Below are positions 11,390-22,079 of a stretch of 64,000 nt of DNA, piece by piece. The notes beneath the pieces are model-generated. The model was given only the letters and a program-made list of their open reading frames with translations, ran no database searches and was not told the DNA's origin. This DNA is from Furcasterigmium furcatum (Eukaryota; Ascomycota; Sordariomycetes; Glomerellales; Plectosphaerellaceae): NCBI GenBank assembly GCA_001599815.1, contig BCIA01000005.1, forward strand, positions 1-64,000. Reading direction: 5' to 3'. The position numbers were made by a program, and so were the translations under genes. Numbering within the stretch: position 1 is the stretch's first letter; each line of letters begins with the position of its first letter.

Positions 11390-11946
11390 TTACTGAGCTT
11401 CCACCCTGCGCACCTGGCGGTCTTTAAGCCAAAGAGCGATGACGGTACAGCACACGATCAGGACGCCAAGTTGGCAAGTGATGATCGGATAACATGAATC
11501 GTACATCGCAGCAAACCAGACCATGATCCCGACCAAGAACTGTGTGATAGCAGCATCGACCAATATGACGGGCAACCATGCGATTGCGACATCATACTTC
11601 GTTGGCTTTTCATGCTCATCAAAAAGGAAGAGCAGCATCGTCGTAAGTACCACTGTAATGACAGCCATAATGATAGAAGTAATGAAAAACGCCATCGACT
11701 TGTCCATCAGACCTGGCCTAACACTGCTGCTGTGGGACTTGGCGAGGATCATCGCCACAGGCATGCAGCTTAGAAGCGCTGCAATATGATTGAATGCTTG
11801 GTAAAACCGCTGAAGGCGAGCGAATACTTGTTTCAACTGATCTTCGATTGGCTTACCTGGATATTCCCGATCTTTAGGTTTCTTATTGTCAAACAGGTGA
11901 TGGAATTCAGGTACTCACACTGAACTTTGTCCATGATTTGTTTCAT
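11390..11946 (-). CDS. Small multi-pass membrane protein
   Basis: Two exons are inferred on the minus strand, 11919-11946 and 11390-11871. They are joined over a 47-nt intron (GTGAGT to AAAG), giving 169 residues starting M-K-Q-I-M-D-K-V-Q. Without the first exon the frame has no ATG. The protein has four strongly hydrophobic segments (A-A-L-L-S-C-M-P-V-A; F-F-I-T-S-I-I-M-A-V; W-L-P-V-I-L-V-D-A; Q-L-G-V-L-I-V-C-C) and a charged C-terminal tail K-D-R-Q-V-R-R. No family is recognised. It is probably a membrane protein of unknown function. Confidence 0.6.
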
Positions 11947-12432
11947 GAGGTTGCTACAGTACTGTATTCGTATAGTGTGCTGTTGTGGTTGGGCCGTGGT
12001 ACATGTACATTGAAAGAATCGCAGCAGGTCTCTTATATTCGGCCAGAAGCAGCGCCGAGGCGCAACACCGCTTGCTGGCTCGGCGAGGACTGAAATTAGT
12101 CCCAAGTCACACGATGCGCCCATTTTTGGGCCTTCAAATGCTTCTTCTTGACCAGACGCTCGATACTGCACTACATACATACTAGGTGTAGGGTTGGTGG
12201 AGGGAGCGAGGCCAAACATTGGGACGGAGGGGCTCCGGAGGTCCGAAGGCCTCAACACAGGCCACATAGCAGAGTCTGATTCTCACATCACCAATAACCA
12301 CCCAGAGCCCCATTATTAGACCTCACTCGAGACTCTATTTCATGAACTCGTCCTACATACTTTTAAGCCGTTTTGGGTCTGCGTACATATTGTCCGTAGC
12401 TCGCCGACAATTTGTAACCATTTCATGTCACA

Positions 12433-13023
12433 ATGACTCCTCCTCCTCCTTACACTGCGCTCCCGTTGGACAAGTCCTACGTCTGTGGCGAAATATTCGC
12501 CGACACCAAATGGAATGATAAAGTTAAGAGTCTGGGGCTCATCCCAGTGTTCATCGGCTCCGACCTCGAGAAAATGTGCGGAGACGCCCATAGGGGCGTG
12601 CCAGTCTACTTGGCGCTTTGCTTCGTGATCAAAGATGAAGAGGTGACACTATCAGTGTACCCCGACGGGTTTCCAGAGCGAGACCTCTTCTTCCACTCAC
12701 TGAAGAAATGGGAATGGTCCAAGGAAGGCCAGTTCGATATCCGTATCAAGAACACAAGTATCGAACTGAATATCAGCGAGTACTATGCGACCGCGACTTC
12801 GAATAGGAGGACCTATCCCGCAAGTACCCATCGCCTAGCCACGAAGCGGCCTGGTGCCACGGCAGTCACCCCAATCGCAGAAGCGCACATGACCCATATG
12901 ATGACCTGCAGCGATGAGAATCCATCCGAGATCATCCTATTTTATCACGATGAAGACAGTCTACTTATAATGGGAAAATGGTGGGGCAAGTATCGACTGT
13001 GGCAATTCATTCCCCGGGAATGA
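12433..13023 (+). CDS. Hypothetical protein, 196 residues
   Basis: A single-exon frame opening at an ATG after 160 bases of non-coding sequence. It starts with a proline-rich M-T-P-P-P-P-Y and continues as a soluble, mixed alpha/beta protein with aromatic-rich segments (W-E-W, K-W-W-G-K-Y-R-L-W) and no signal peptide or membrane span. Composition and codon use look real, but no family is recognised. It is divergent from the membrane protein gene upstream, with about 490 bases between the two starts. Confidence 0.6.
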   Translation: MTPPPPYTALPLDKSYVCGEIFADTKWNDKVKSLGLIPVFIGSDLEKMCGDAHRGVPVYLALCFVIKDEEVTLSVYPDGFPERDLFFHSLKKWEWSKEGQFDIRIKNTSIELNISEYYATATSNRRTYPASTHRLATKRPGATAVTPIAEAHMTHMMTCSDENPSEIILFYHDEDSLLIMGKWWGKYRLWQFIPRE

Positions 13024-14118
13024 TTCCCGAGTCAGCAGGCGGCACGTAGGGCATATAGAGCAATGAAAGACGTTAGCTGTAATACCTTCGCGGCAAGCAG
13101 GACAGAGAGGCAAACTTGCCGCAGGTATCAAGGCCGGCGGCCGCGTCGTGCCAGGACTGAGGGGGGGCGTTGCACAGAGGGCACGGAGAATGAAGGCGAA
13201 GACTTGCGAAACGGCCGTGCGGTGGAGCCAGCGATGCTTCGTCGACGGTTGGTCCGGGTTTCGGGACAAACACAAGAACGAGGACTTCTGGTGGCAGCAC
13301 GAGCCGGCATTCCATGCGTACAACTAGTGCCCACGTACTACTCCACTCGGCCCACCAACTACGACAGATAGTAAAGGGCGGGTAGATGCCTGCGATAGGC
13401 ATGGTATGGTGTCCATGGGATCCATCTGCCCCGCGCGGTCACTCAACGTTTCTATTCAAAGGGAAGTTGAAATGTCTTACCAATGTTCAACTTGAANAGG
13501 TCGTCGGTGATAAGGCCCTCGGTATGCGCTAAACTCCGAGCCCTGACTCTTTGATGATCGAACCGTAGTTCCGCCTAACTCCGTGGAGCGCCCATCTTAC
13601 CGACAGGCCCGGCATGCCTGGTTCGCCTGGTGAGGCGGCATGGCAAGCTGGTCGTGGTCGCTCAGACCAACAGTTAGGAAGTGGTACGCGGTCGGTACAC
13701 TCCACGGGANGCCAAGAGCACCAGATCACAGAGGGTGAACAATGAAAAAGTCCGCACGTCAGGACCTACAGCCCCCACTTTTGTGGGGAGCGGACAGAGC
13801 GAGCAGGAACGGAGATAATCTAGCCACTATCCCTATAGTTCATACAACTACCGAACATTCCACAACCACTGGATCCGGACCTCGCAAGGTCTAATATTGT
13901 CTAATATGACATCATTGGCGGTCGCAAATAATTCTGTCGATGTATATATATATATGGCTATGTGCTTGTCGCCGGAAGCAAAACCTTATTCCGCAGAAAT
14001 CGCAACTTTATCCCTGGATCCAGTTTCATCGCCCGCCCATCACACCCAACCCAATTCCCGTCTCGAGTCTCACTCCACTCCTCGAATTATTCAATCAATC
14101 AAAAATCACTTAGCCGCC
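13024..14118. other. Intergenic stretch
   Basis: No convincing coding frame on either strand; the open frames overlap one another and lack family features. Single undetermined bases lie at 13497 and 13710. The last 200 bases are the promoter and leader of the dehydrogenase gene and include an alternating TA run listed separately. Confidence 0.6.
13943..13955 (+). promoter_or_regulatory. TATA-like element upstream of the dehydrogenase gene
   Basis: An uninterrupted (TA)n run about 165 bases before the inferred ATG at 14119. It is placed as a TATA element would be if the leader is about 130 bases long. Pyrimidine-rich, CT-rich sequence follows up to the start codon, as is common in fungal leaders. 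This is inferred from position and sequence only. Confidence 0.4.
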
Positions 14119-15182
14119 ATGTCCGACCCTCTCCATCCCTATGCGCACCTGTACGTGAAGCCCTCGGGCCCTGGCGACCAACGTCCGACAGCTCAGCAGG
14201 TTGTCGAAGACAACGGGACCTTGGGCCAGTGGTCCGGCAAGGTCGTTCTCATGACCGGAGGCACGTCTGGCATCGGCGTCGAGACGGCGCGGGCACTGCA
14301 CACTACTGGTGCGGACGTATACTTTACCGCTCGGGATCCCCAGAGGGGTGCAGTCACCCGGGACGATATATTGAAGACGAGCAGCGGCAAGGGGCGCCTG
14401 GAGGTTATTGAACTGAACCTCGATTCTCTTAAATCTGTGAGGAAAGCGGCAGAGGACTTCTTGCAAAAGAGCAACACCCTCAATGTGCTGGTCAACAATG
14501 CGGGTGAGTGCGCTCCGGTTGCGTTGTGAGAGGTGGGCTGACAGCGATACCAGGCATCATGGCAACGCCTTTCTCCAAGACCCTGGATGGCTTCGAGCGC
14601 CAGTTCGGCGTCAACCACCTTGCCCATTTCCTACTGACGTCTCTTCTCCTGCCGACACTCGAGGCCAGCAGCACGCCGGAATTCAACTCGCGCGTCGTCT
14701 GCCTGACGTCGTCCGCGCACCGCTATAGCAGTGTCCGCCTCGACGACTACAACTTTGACACCCCTGACTCCTACGACCCATTCGTGGCCTATGGGCAGTC
14801 CAAGACGGCCAACCTTTGGACGGCAAACTACATCGACCGCGTGTACGGCCCGCGCCGTGTCCACGCCGTGTCCGTGCACCCCGGCGGCATCTGGTCAGGC
14901 CTGCAAGACAGCCTGGCGCCCGAGACGTTAGCAGCATGGAAGGCGAACCCAGACCTGACCAACATGATGCAGACGCCAGAGCAGGGAGCCGCAACTTCCG
15001 TCTGGGCGGTGGTGAGCAAGGTCTGGGAGGGCAAGGGTGGAGAGTACCTGACGAACTGCGAGGTCGCACCACCCCTAAAGGATGCTACGTCGGCGTCAGA
15101 CGCTGGCGCGGCGCCCCATGCCCACGACAGGGACGGCGAGGACAGGCTTTGGAAGTTGAGCGAAAAGTTGGTTGGCGTTTGA
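14119..15182 (+). CDS. Short-chain dehydrogenase/reductase (retinol-dehydrogenase/WWOX-like)
   Basis: Two exons, 14119-14503 and 14554-15182, join over a 50-nt intron (GTGAGT, GCTGAC, CAG) to give 337 residues. The splice exactly restores the N-N-A-G motif. The Rossmann fold is seen from the T-G-G-T-S-G-I-G cofactor motif at residues 46-53. The D-L-D-S region and N-N-A-G follow, then a Ser in L-T-S-S, the Y-x-x-x-K catalytic pair in Y-G-Q-S-K, and V-H-P-G-G. The family oxidises or reduces alcohols and carbonyls with NAD(P). A Lys/Arg-rich stretch after strand 2 would favour NADP, but the substrate cannot be told. There is no signal peptide or clear membrane anchor. It stands alone, not in a visible biosynthetic cluster. 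An upstream in-frame start at 13897 is rejected because it runs through the TA-rich leader. Confidence 0.85.
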
Positions 15183-18100
15183 GGCAATTCGTGAACTCGG
15201 GTGGCAGCTCGGGTGGTCGAGCATGTATGCAGAAACAAGTTAGACCGCTGTGCTCGTGGGAGAAAATAGTTTGAAACACCCGCCATCCGTGTCCAGATGG
15301 TATCACAGCATGCTCCAATATATCTGGCCAGTTGGCTCGAAACCACTTGACACCAAGGATGAATGTCAGACTTTCTGCATAATCGGCGTGTTTAGGGACA
15401 TACATAGATGTCGAAGATGGGTAGAAAGATCTTGTCGGATACCGAATCGGGCGCAGATGCGATGCGGCCCTACAGAATGACAGAATGTTATGCATCACAT
15501 TCCAGATCGGCTTAGCCGGCAGGCTCGACGAACTACGGGATGGAGGCCACGCCGCAGAACCGCCGACTGGATGCTACGGTGGTCCGTCTGGTGCAGGGGA
15601 TCATGCGCGTCACCGCCGGAGGCGTCCGGCTGGCCGCGGCGGAAGCGAGGCAACCCCGGCCACAAAGGGAGGGACAATTCAGGAATGAGTGGTGAGGGCC
15701 AGGGCACGCACCCCGCATGAGAAGGCTTCGGACGTCGGGCGAGCGAGCTCTTGAATGATGTCGGTTGTGGGAAGGGCATGTGGCGTTTGTGGGGGAGACA
15801 TCCAATGCAGTCAAGTCGGACATCGTCAAGGCTGGACGTGGTGTTGTGGCCAAACCCGGTACCAAGACCGCCCAGGACGGGCACTAATCCCCTTCCCCGC
15901 AAAACCCACCATGGAAAGGACCTCCAGCCGCCTTCGCTTGCTGGCTAGCTCCCAAGCCCCCATGCCCGCGCGGCTCCGCCTGCAGATAGATCCTGAGCTA
16001 CAGCGCCTTTGCGTGGGAATGTAGAGAAGGGCCGAAGCTGGCGCGGAGGCGATGAGGGGACTCTTGGCCGCCCCTCATCGAGTTGCCCTTAACCCTTGGC
16101 AGCTACCGGGGCCATTCTCAGGGTGGTGGTTCCCTTTGGTGTGACCGGGTAGCGACAGGCCCTGAGAGGTACTGGTACTGGCCGCGGGCCAACCTTTATT
16201 TCGACCGCCTTGTCTGCCGCCTGGTCGATGGTGATGATGGGTTGTTATGGGGGACCATCATGCTTTTTTGTGGACGGCGCAGTGGCGAGTCGGGCCAACC
16301 CGGCATCGGATGGTTGCTGAATTACGCTCTACGGCTTGGCCTTTGCGACTAGTGGGTGGGGAGTCAGGGGTACTCCGTCGAAACAACTAACCCGCTTCCG
16401 GGAGAGCGCCAGGTGGAGGATGGTCGACTTCATCCATTTGGGGTTTATTTCGTGATGCCCTGCGGAAACACGCGAGAGCGAGGCCCCCCTCATCCACCGG
16501 CGACGGCTGGCAGTCGTTCTCGGGACCTGAGTCGATTCTCAGAAGACAAGAGAGCGGCGACTCGGGGCCCAGTCACCCTGACAAACCTCCACATCGTCCA
16601 ACGTCTCTTTCACTTCACTTGGGAGTCACATGCGCTGGTAACGTCGTAGTTGGTGTTTTTGACGACAGCCAAGCTCGATCAGCTTTGTCCCTCGTTCACG
16701 CACTAGGCCCGTGACGGTATCTGAATTCCTTCCTCTCATCCAAGGCCTCGCGTCCCATTTCTTTTCACCACCAAGACGACGTCATTCTAGATGTTTGAGA
16801 CCGAGTCCCTCCCAGCCAATAGTGTGTCTCACGAGCCCATAGCACAAGCCACAAGTGGCATTGCCGCCCTATATATATCCTATCTGTTTAATACTGCTTC
16901 TCTCTAAGTTTGTGCGCTTGGGCAGCCGCTGCGGACGGTGCGTGGTAGCTCGACCATTAAGCTTCGATAGCCAGCCAGCCAACCCTCANACGCCACATGG
17001 TCCGTCATCGCATCTACATACAAGAAGCCATCTCTCGCAGCGTGTCATTGCGGCGGAATTCGAGGCCTGAGGTCTACCGTCTGTCGAGGCACCACTTAAC
17101 CACCCAGCGCCGACAGGGGCTGGGCACCCAACAGGTACTAGGTTGACTGCAACATAAGACCGACGATGCCGCCGTAGTAGCGCAGTCCACGTTCTAGTCC
17201 TCAACGTGGAGATCACTCGCCATCCAAGCCTGCATCTGCGTTTACCGTTCTTGTAGCGTCAGCCACCGCCGACACGCCGTGATTCCCCCCCAGCTGACCC
17301 GTCTGTCGGGCCTTCCCCCCCTCGTTTATTTATTTATTTTCATGCCCTTGCCTCGTTTCTCTTCTCGCGGAGTGTCGGCTTCGATCTTCATCAGATTCTT
17401 CTCCTACCTGATTGGGTTATCCGTTGTTGTCACCGGCGCGCCCACAGCCCNCCCCCCCCCATGTAAGCCGTAAATATCTGATGCTCTCGTGAGACCTCTC
17501 CAGCTGTGTAAATCCCTCCGCACTCCTCCCCACAACCTGTAGTGTCGGTCCGTTCTGCAAGCATAGATCGGACATGTACCGCGTGGCTGCGTCCTCACCG
17601 GCGGCCCATGACCCTGGCGTCTGACCTCATTCGGATGTCGTCCTGGGGCGAGTTGTATCCCGGCGCCGAGTAGGCGAACTGGCCTGGAGCGGGGAGGTTG
17701 AGGGAATTACACGGTTATTTCAGTTGTCCGTCACTCTTCGGGTGAGGTGTTGGCCAAGTCATGGAGGGGACCTCTCCTTGCTCTCTCCGTGGCCCTCCCA
17801 AGTACCACATACAACCGACCAGCCCGATCACCACCTGCCCGTCCACCCAACCCAGGGTTCTAGTCCCACCAAGTCATGGTGAAAGGGATTCTTTCAATAT
17901 TTCTGAGTCTCACGACTCGATGGTCAATAGTCTGGCCTAGCATCCACACCTATGTGGGCATGGGTTCCCCAGCCACCTCTCGCTCTCTACTAGTATATAA
18001 TAGCCTCCTGAGGCCTTCCGGTTATTGTTGATACTCCTTTCACACGTACGCAAACACAGACACGCAACTTATATGCCCCAAAGAGTGCACGGCAGTTCCG

Positions 18101-18250
18101 CAAGTTCGGCTATCTTTGACTGATCGGCAGTCACGCCCTTCATCCACCTCCACCACCATCTACTTGTCTCATCTTCCTCCCTCCATCGACATACCTGGCG
18201 GGCGACTGACCCTCGGCTGTCCTCAGCATATCAACACCCTTCAGTGCATC
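15183..18250. other. Long gene-free interval
   Basis: About 3 kb with no open frame I can support on either strand. It is GC-rich, with scattered overlapping short frames and no repeated motif or transposon feature that I recognise. Single N bases lie at 16989 (near a CC run) and 17451 (before a C9 run), suggesting hard-to-sequence homopolymers. The last 250 bases are the glucanase promoter and leader. Confidence 0.55.
17994..18000 (+). promoter_or_regulatory. TATA box of the GH55 glucanase gene
   Basis: A clear TATATAA about 250 bases before the inferred start codon at 18251, followed by a pyrimidine-rich leader. It is the best-formed TATA box noticed in the window and suits a strongly inducible secreted-enzyme gene. 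Assignment rests on sequence and position only. Confidence 0.5.
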
Positions 18251-20602
18251 ATGGGGCTGGGNAACATCATCATGGCGGCTCTTCTGGCCACCAGGTTCGT
18301 GGGCTTCGGCTTGGCCATCCCGTGCACCCCTGGTGGCCCCGGAAACGAGACGTCCAAGTGGTGGTTTGCTAATATCCAGCGTGAAGGCAAGGCAAACTAC
18401 GCTCCCAGCGGCTACAAGGTTTTCCGCAATATCAAGGACTACGGCGCTATCGGTGATGGAATCCACGATGACACAGACGCCATCAATTCCGCCATGGCCG
18501 ATGGCACCCGCTGTCTCTGGCACTGCGACTCTCAGACCTCGACTCCCGCCCTCGTCTACTTCCCTCCCGGCAACTATTCCGTCAGCGGCCCCCTAGTCCC
18601 TCCCTACTACACTCACATGGTCGGTGACGTCCTCCACCCCCCTACTCTCAGGGCCGCCGCCAATTTCTCGGGCTTCTCGGTCATCGACGCGAACCCCTAC
18701 GACAACTGGGGCAACAATGCCTGGACGAACCAGAACAACTTCTTCCGCCAGGTCAGGAACTTCGTTATTGACCTGACCGGTCTGGCCCCTAGCGCCGGTA
18801 CTGGTATTCACTGGCAAGTCGCCCAGGCCACCAGCCTGCAGAACATCGTTTTCAATATGCGTACGGATGGGGGCGCCAGCAACGTGCAGCAGGGCGTATT
18901 TATCGAGAACGGCTCGGGAGGCTTCGTGACCGACCTCACATTCAACGGCGGCAAGATCGGTATGTTTATTGGCAGTCAGCAGTTCACCACGCGAAACCTG
19001 GAGTTCAATAACGTCGACACGGCCATCTACGTCAACTGGAACTGGGTGTGGACGTTCCACGGCATCAAGATCCAAAACTCCCGTGTCGGCATCAACGTTG
19101 CCAGCCGCGACCAGACCGGTATTCAGAACGTCGGCTCTACGGTACTCATAGACAGCGTCATTGCCAACACGCAGGTCGGCATCTCCACCGCCTATGTTCA
19201 ATCTCCCCAGTGGACCAACGGCTCCCTCGTCCTCGATAATGTCGACATGTCGTCCACGCCCATTGCCATCCAAAACGACGTCACTAAGGCCACCGTTCTG
19301 GCTGGCAACACTCGCATCGCGTCCTGGGCTCAGGGAAACGCTTACGAAGGAATTGGNCTCAGTGAGGCGATCCAAGGGGCTATCCCTCAGATCCAGAGGC
19401 CTGCTTCGCTTGTTGATTCGCAAGGCCACTTCGTCACCCGTAGCAAGCCCCAGTACGATCACTACCCGGCCAGTGCCTTCCTTCGCGCCAAAGCCAATGG
19501 CTGTGCCGGAGATGGCACCACCGACGACACGGCTGCCGTCCAGGCTCTATTCAATAAGGCGACTGCCGACCAGATCGTCTACTTCGACCATGGCGCCTAT
19601 GTCATCACCGACACTATCCAAGTCCCCCCGAATATTAAGATCGTCGGTGAGATCTGGCCTCTCATCCTGGCCGGCGGCAACTCCAACTTCAAGGACCAGA
19701 AGAACCCGAAGCCGATGCTCCGTGTGGGCCAGCCCGGCGATATTGGTAACGTTGAGATTATCGACCTGATGATTGAGACCAAGGGCCCCCAACCCGGTGC
19801 CATCCTTATGGAGTGGAACATCGCTGGAAACAAGCCCGGTGACGCCGGTCTCTGGGACGTCCACTTCCGTATCGGCGGTACCGTCGGCACCGAGCTCCAG
19901 TCCGACCGATGCGTTAAGACGCCCGATGTTAAGACGGAGCCGAACCCGGCGTGTGACGGCGCGTGGATGCTGACACACCTGACGAAGGAGTCTTCTGGCT
20001 ACTTCGAGAACGTCTGGTGGTGGGTTGCGGACCACGAGCTCGATATTGAGGGCTGGCCGCAGATTAACATCTACAACGGCCGTGGCGTGCTGGTAGAGTC
20101 CACCAAGGGCGCTTGGTTCTGGGGCACCGCATCCGAGCACAACGTCCTGTACAACTACCAGTTTCACAGTGCCAAGAACGTCTTCCTCGGCCACATCCAG
20201 ACCGAGACGGCTTATTACCAGGGCAACCCCGACGCCCTCGTCCCTTACACCGTCAACACCAAGTATAACGACCCCGACTTCGCCGAATTCTGCGCCAAGC
20301 ACTCGATCCAGCAAGGCCGTTGCCCCCGTACCTGGGGCCTCAGGGCCGTCAACGCCACGGAAGTCTTCGTCTACGGCGCCGGCATGTACAGCTTCTTCGA
20401 CAACTACAACCAGGAGTGCGTCGGCCTCAACAACTGCCAGGACCACATGACCAGCTTGGAGAACAGCAAGATACACTTCTTCGCCGTCAGCACCAAGGCT
20501 TCCGTCAGCATCATTACCGTGGACGGCGAAACGGCGGCGCTGGACAGCAAGAACCGCAACAACTTCTGTGGTTCGCTGGTCACGTTCCAGCTTGGAATGT
20601 GA
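18251..20602 (+). CDS. Secreted exo-beta-1,3-glucanase, glycoside hydrolase family 55
   Basis: One exon of 783 residues. The start at 18251 is preferred over the longer in-frame start at 18116 because it places a hydrophobic signal peptide (I-I-M-A-A-L-L-A-T, then a G-L-A-I-P cleavage region) at the N-terminus. The mature protein shows the two tandem right-handed beta-helix domains of GH55. Each begins with a pectate-lyase-3 type segment: K-D-Y-G-A-I-G-D-G-I-H-D-D-T near residue 60 and A-N-G-C-A-G-D-G-T-T-D-D-T in the second half. The length matches the family. The G-T-A-S-E-H-N-V segment after W-W-V-A-D-H-E-L-D is in the area I expect to carry the general-acid Glu. The enzyme would cleave glucose from beta-1,3-glucans, in wall remodelling or attack on other fungi. 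Undetermined bases at 18262 and 19357 leave two residues unknown. Confidence 0.9.
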   Translation: MGLXNIIMAALLATRFVGFGLAIPCTPGGPGNETSKWWFANIQREGKANYAPSGYKVFRNIKDYGAIGDGIHDDTDAINSAMADGTRCLWHCDSQTSTPALVYFPPGNYSVSGPLVPPYYTHMVGDVLHPPTLRAAANFSGFSVIDANPYDNWGNNAWTNQNNFFRQVRNFVIDLTGLAPSAGTGIHWQVAQATSLQNIVFNMRTDGGASNVQQGVFIENGSGGFVTDLTFNGGKIGMFIGSQQFTTRNLEFNNVDTAIYVNWNWVWTFHGIKIQNSRVGINVASRDQTGIQNVGSTVLIDSVIANTQVGISTAYVQSPQWTNGSLVLDNVDMSSTPIAIQNDVTKATVLAGNTRIASWAQGNAYEGIXLSEAIQGAIPQIQRPASLVDSQGHFVTRSKPQYDHYPASAFLRAKANGCAGDGTTDDTAAVQALFNKATADQIVYFDHGAYVITDTIQVPPNIKIVGEIWPLILAGGNSNFKDQKNPKPMLRVGQPGDIGNVEIIDLMIETKGPQPGAILMEWNIAGNKPGDAGLWDVHFRIGGTVGTELQSDRCVKTPDVKTEPNPACDGAWMLTHLTKESSGYFENVWWWVADHELDIEGWPQINIYNGRGVLVESTKGAWFWGTASEHNVLYNYQFHSAKNVFLGHIQTETAYYQGNPDALVPYTVNTKYNDPDFAEFCAKHSIQQGRCPRTWGLRAVNATEVFVYGAGMYSFFDNYNQECVGLNNCQDHMTSLENSKIHFFAVSTKASVSIITVDGETAALDSKNRNNFCGSLVTFQLGM

Positions 20603-20972
20603 GACCACGGGGCTCGGAGTGTACATCGGAATTATCTCTCGGGCAGTCGGTCTTCAGTGACTAACACGCGTACACACACACAAGTTTATTACGCCTGGTG
20701 GCTAGTAAGCCAATAAGGCACTATCTGCTTCGTATATGATCTCTTCCTTCGAACTGTCCGGTCTCAAGAGCCCATACTGTCTTCCTGCCATTCTTGCATT
20801 CTGATTTCCTTTCTTCGCTGCTGTCTCGTGGGTTTAGTTGTTAGCATGCATGCTTGAAGGCGATTCTCCAAGTGTCCAGAGACCTATTTACGGCGACTGA
20901 AGCGGTGCTTGCTGTTTGTGGCACGAGGGTGGGGTTAGTGGGTTAAGTGATGTGTTGGGCCCTGTTCTGGGA

Positions 20973-22070
20973 TCACGTATTGTCCAGTCGGCCCGTGGCC
21001 TTTGCGAATCGAATCGTTGCGCGAACTGCTCTCATGTCTGGCTTCCAGTCTGGTCCATCTGATGCCGTTTTGCTGCCAAGGTAGAAAGACACGTTGTCGC
21101 TTTGGGTGTCGATGCAGTGGAGAATCCCGGTTCGCTGTGTCGTCCATTGCGTGCATCGGAGGAGGAAATGCTCAACCGTCTCTACTGCCTGGCCGCACGC
21201 GCATTGATCCGAGGCCGTCGCATTGATCCGAAAGAGAGACTCATTGAGTCGCGACATGCCTGTTCTCATTTGCGCCAGAGTGCTCGCCTCATTCCAGGTA
21301 AGGTTGTCGTATAGTTCCCGCGTTTGCTTGCCCGGCAGGGCCGTGTCAATCCTCTTGGAGCGTTTCCCGACGTTGTCCGGCAGGCGCCTCTCGGGGCGTA
21401 GCCTCGCTCTTGCGGTCCCGAGGACCGTGGACCGCATCTTTGGGAATTGCTCCGCGGGCGTTGCATCCTGTCGACTTGCGTTCCTTGCTTCTTGTTGGGC
21501 CGATTTCTGTAGTTCGTCCTCGTGCTTTTTGGCCAGCCAGATGGCAGAGACAGTATTCCTTTCTCGTCGCAGTCGTTGGGTCGCCTCGTAGATACATCGC
21601 ACATATTCCTGACCCGATTGCTGGCGGGGGTTCCGGAGTGTCAATACTGCCGCCTTGTTGCTTGTCGAGAGTAGGATTTTGCGGTGTCGCGGTTCCGACA
21701 GAAACCTCAGTGCGTATGCCGCGGCTGCCAGCTCTCCAGAGAATGGGTTTTGTCCGGCTCTCGTGCCGAGAGTGAACGAGAACTTCTCCAGTCTCGGGCC
21801 TCCCTGTGCGAGCGTGAGTATCTCGATTACGCCGCCCACCCCAACCAGGTCGCTTGGTGCGGAGCTGCTCACGGCGATCCGCACAGCTCCGTCTAGGCTG
21901 GCCTCTGACCAGCTTTCCAAGTCGCTGTCATCGGTGGTGGTCTCTATGCGACTCGTCCAGGGCGCCAACGTGACCGGATTGATGGTTTCCAGGTCCTCCG
22001 TCGGCACCTCCTTGAGTGCCGTGGCTAGCTCGTGAAACGGCGAGCGGTGAAATCGTCGGAATTTGCGCAT
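20973..22070 (-). mobile_element. 5'-truncated non-LTR retrotransposon (Tad/I-like LINE), RNase H end
   Basis: A minus-strand frame of 365 codons matches the C-terminus of fungal LINE reverse transcriptases. It begins at the R-R-F-H-R-S-P linker and runs through an RNase H-like domain (D-G-A-V near the start, G-E-L-A-A-A-A-Y-A-L). It ends with the C-A-C-G-Q-A-V-E-T-V-E-H-F-L-L-R-C zinc-binding tail. No reverse transcriptase domain lies upstream: the frame meets a stop within a few codons, and the F-box start codon is at 22080. That is typical 5' truncation during target-primed integration. The RNase H segment S-T-S-N-K-A-A lacks the Asp usually found there, so it is probably inactive. No clear poly-A tail was seen on the 3' (left) side; 20603-20972 is otherwise empty. 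Confidence 0.8.
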
Positions 22071-22079
22071 CCGCTTGCC

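Noticed and set aside
15183..18000. Hidden RNA gene or coding gene in the 3-kb gap
   Set aside because: Scanned for long frames, tRNA-like cloverleaf segments and repeats; nothing met a reasonable standard.
18593..20626. Long minus-strand open frames (289 and 359 codons) across the glucanase gene
   Set aside because: They are antisense shadows of a GC-rich coding region, with compositions dominated by V, D, G and R.
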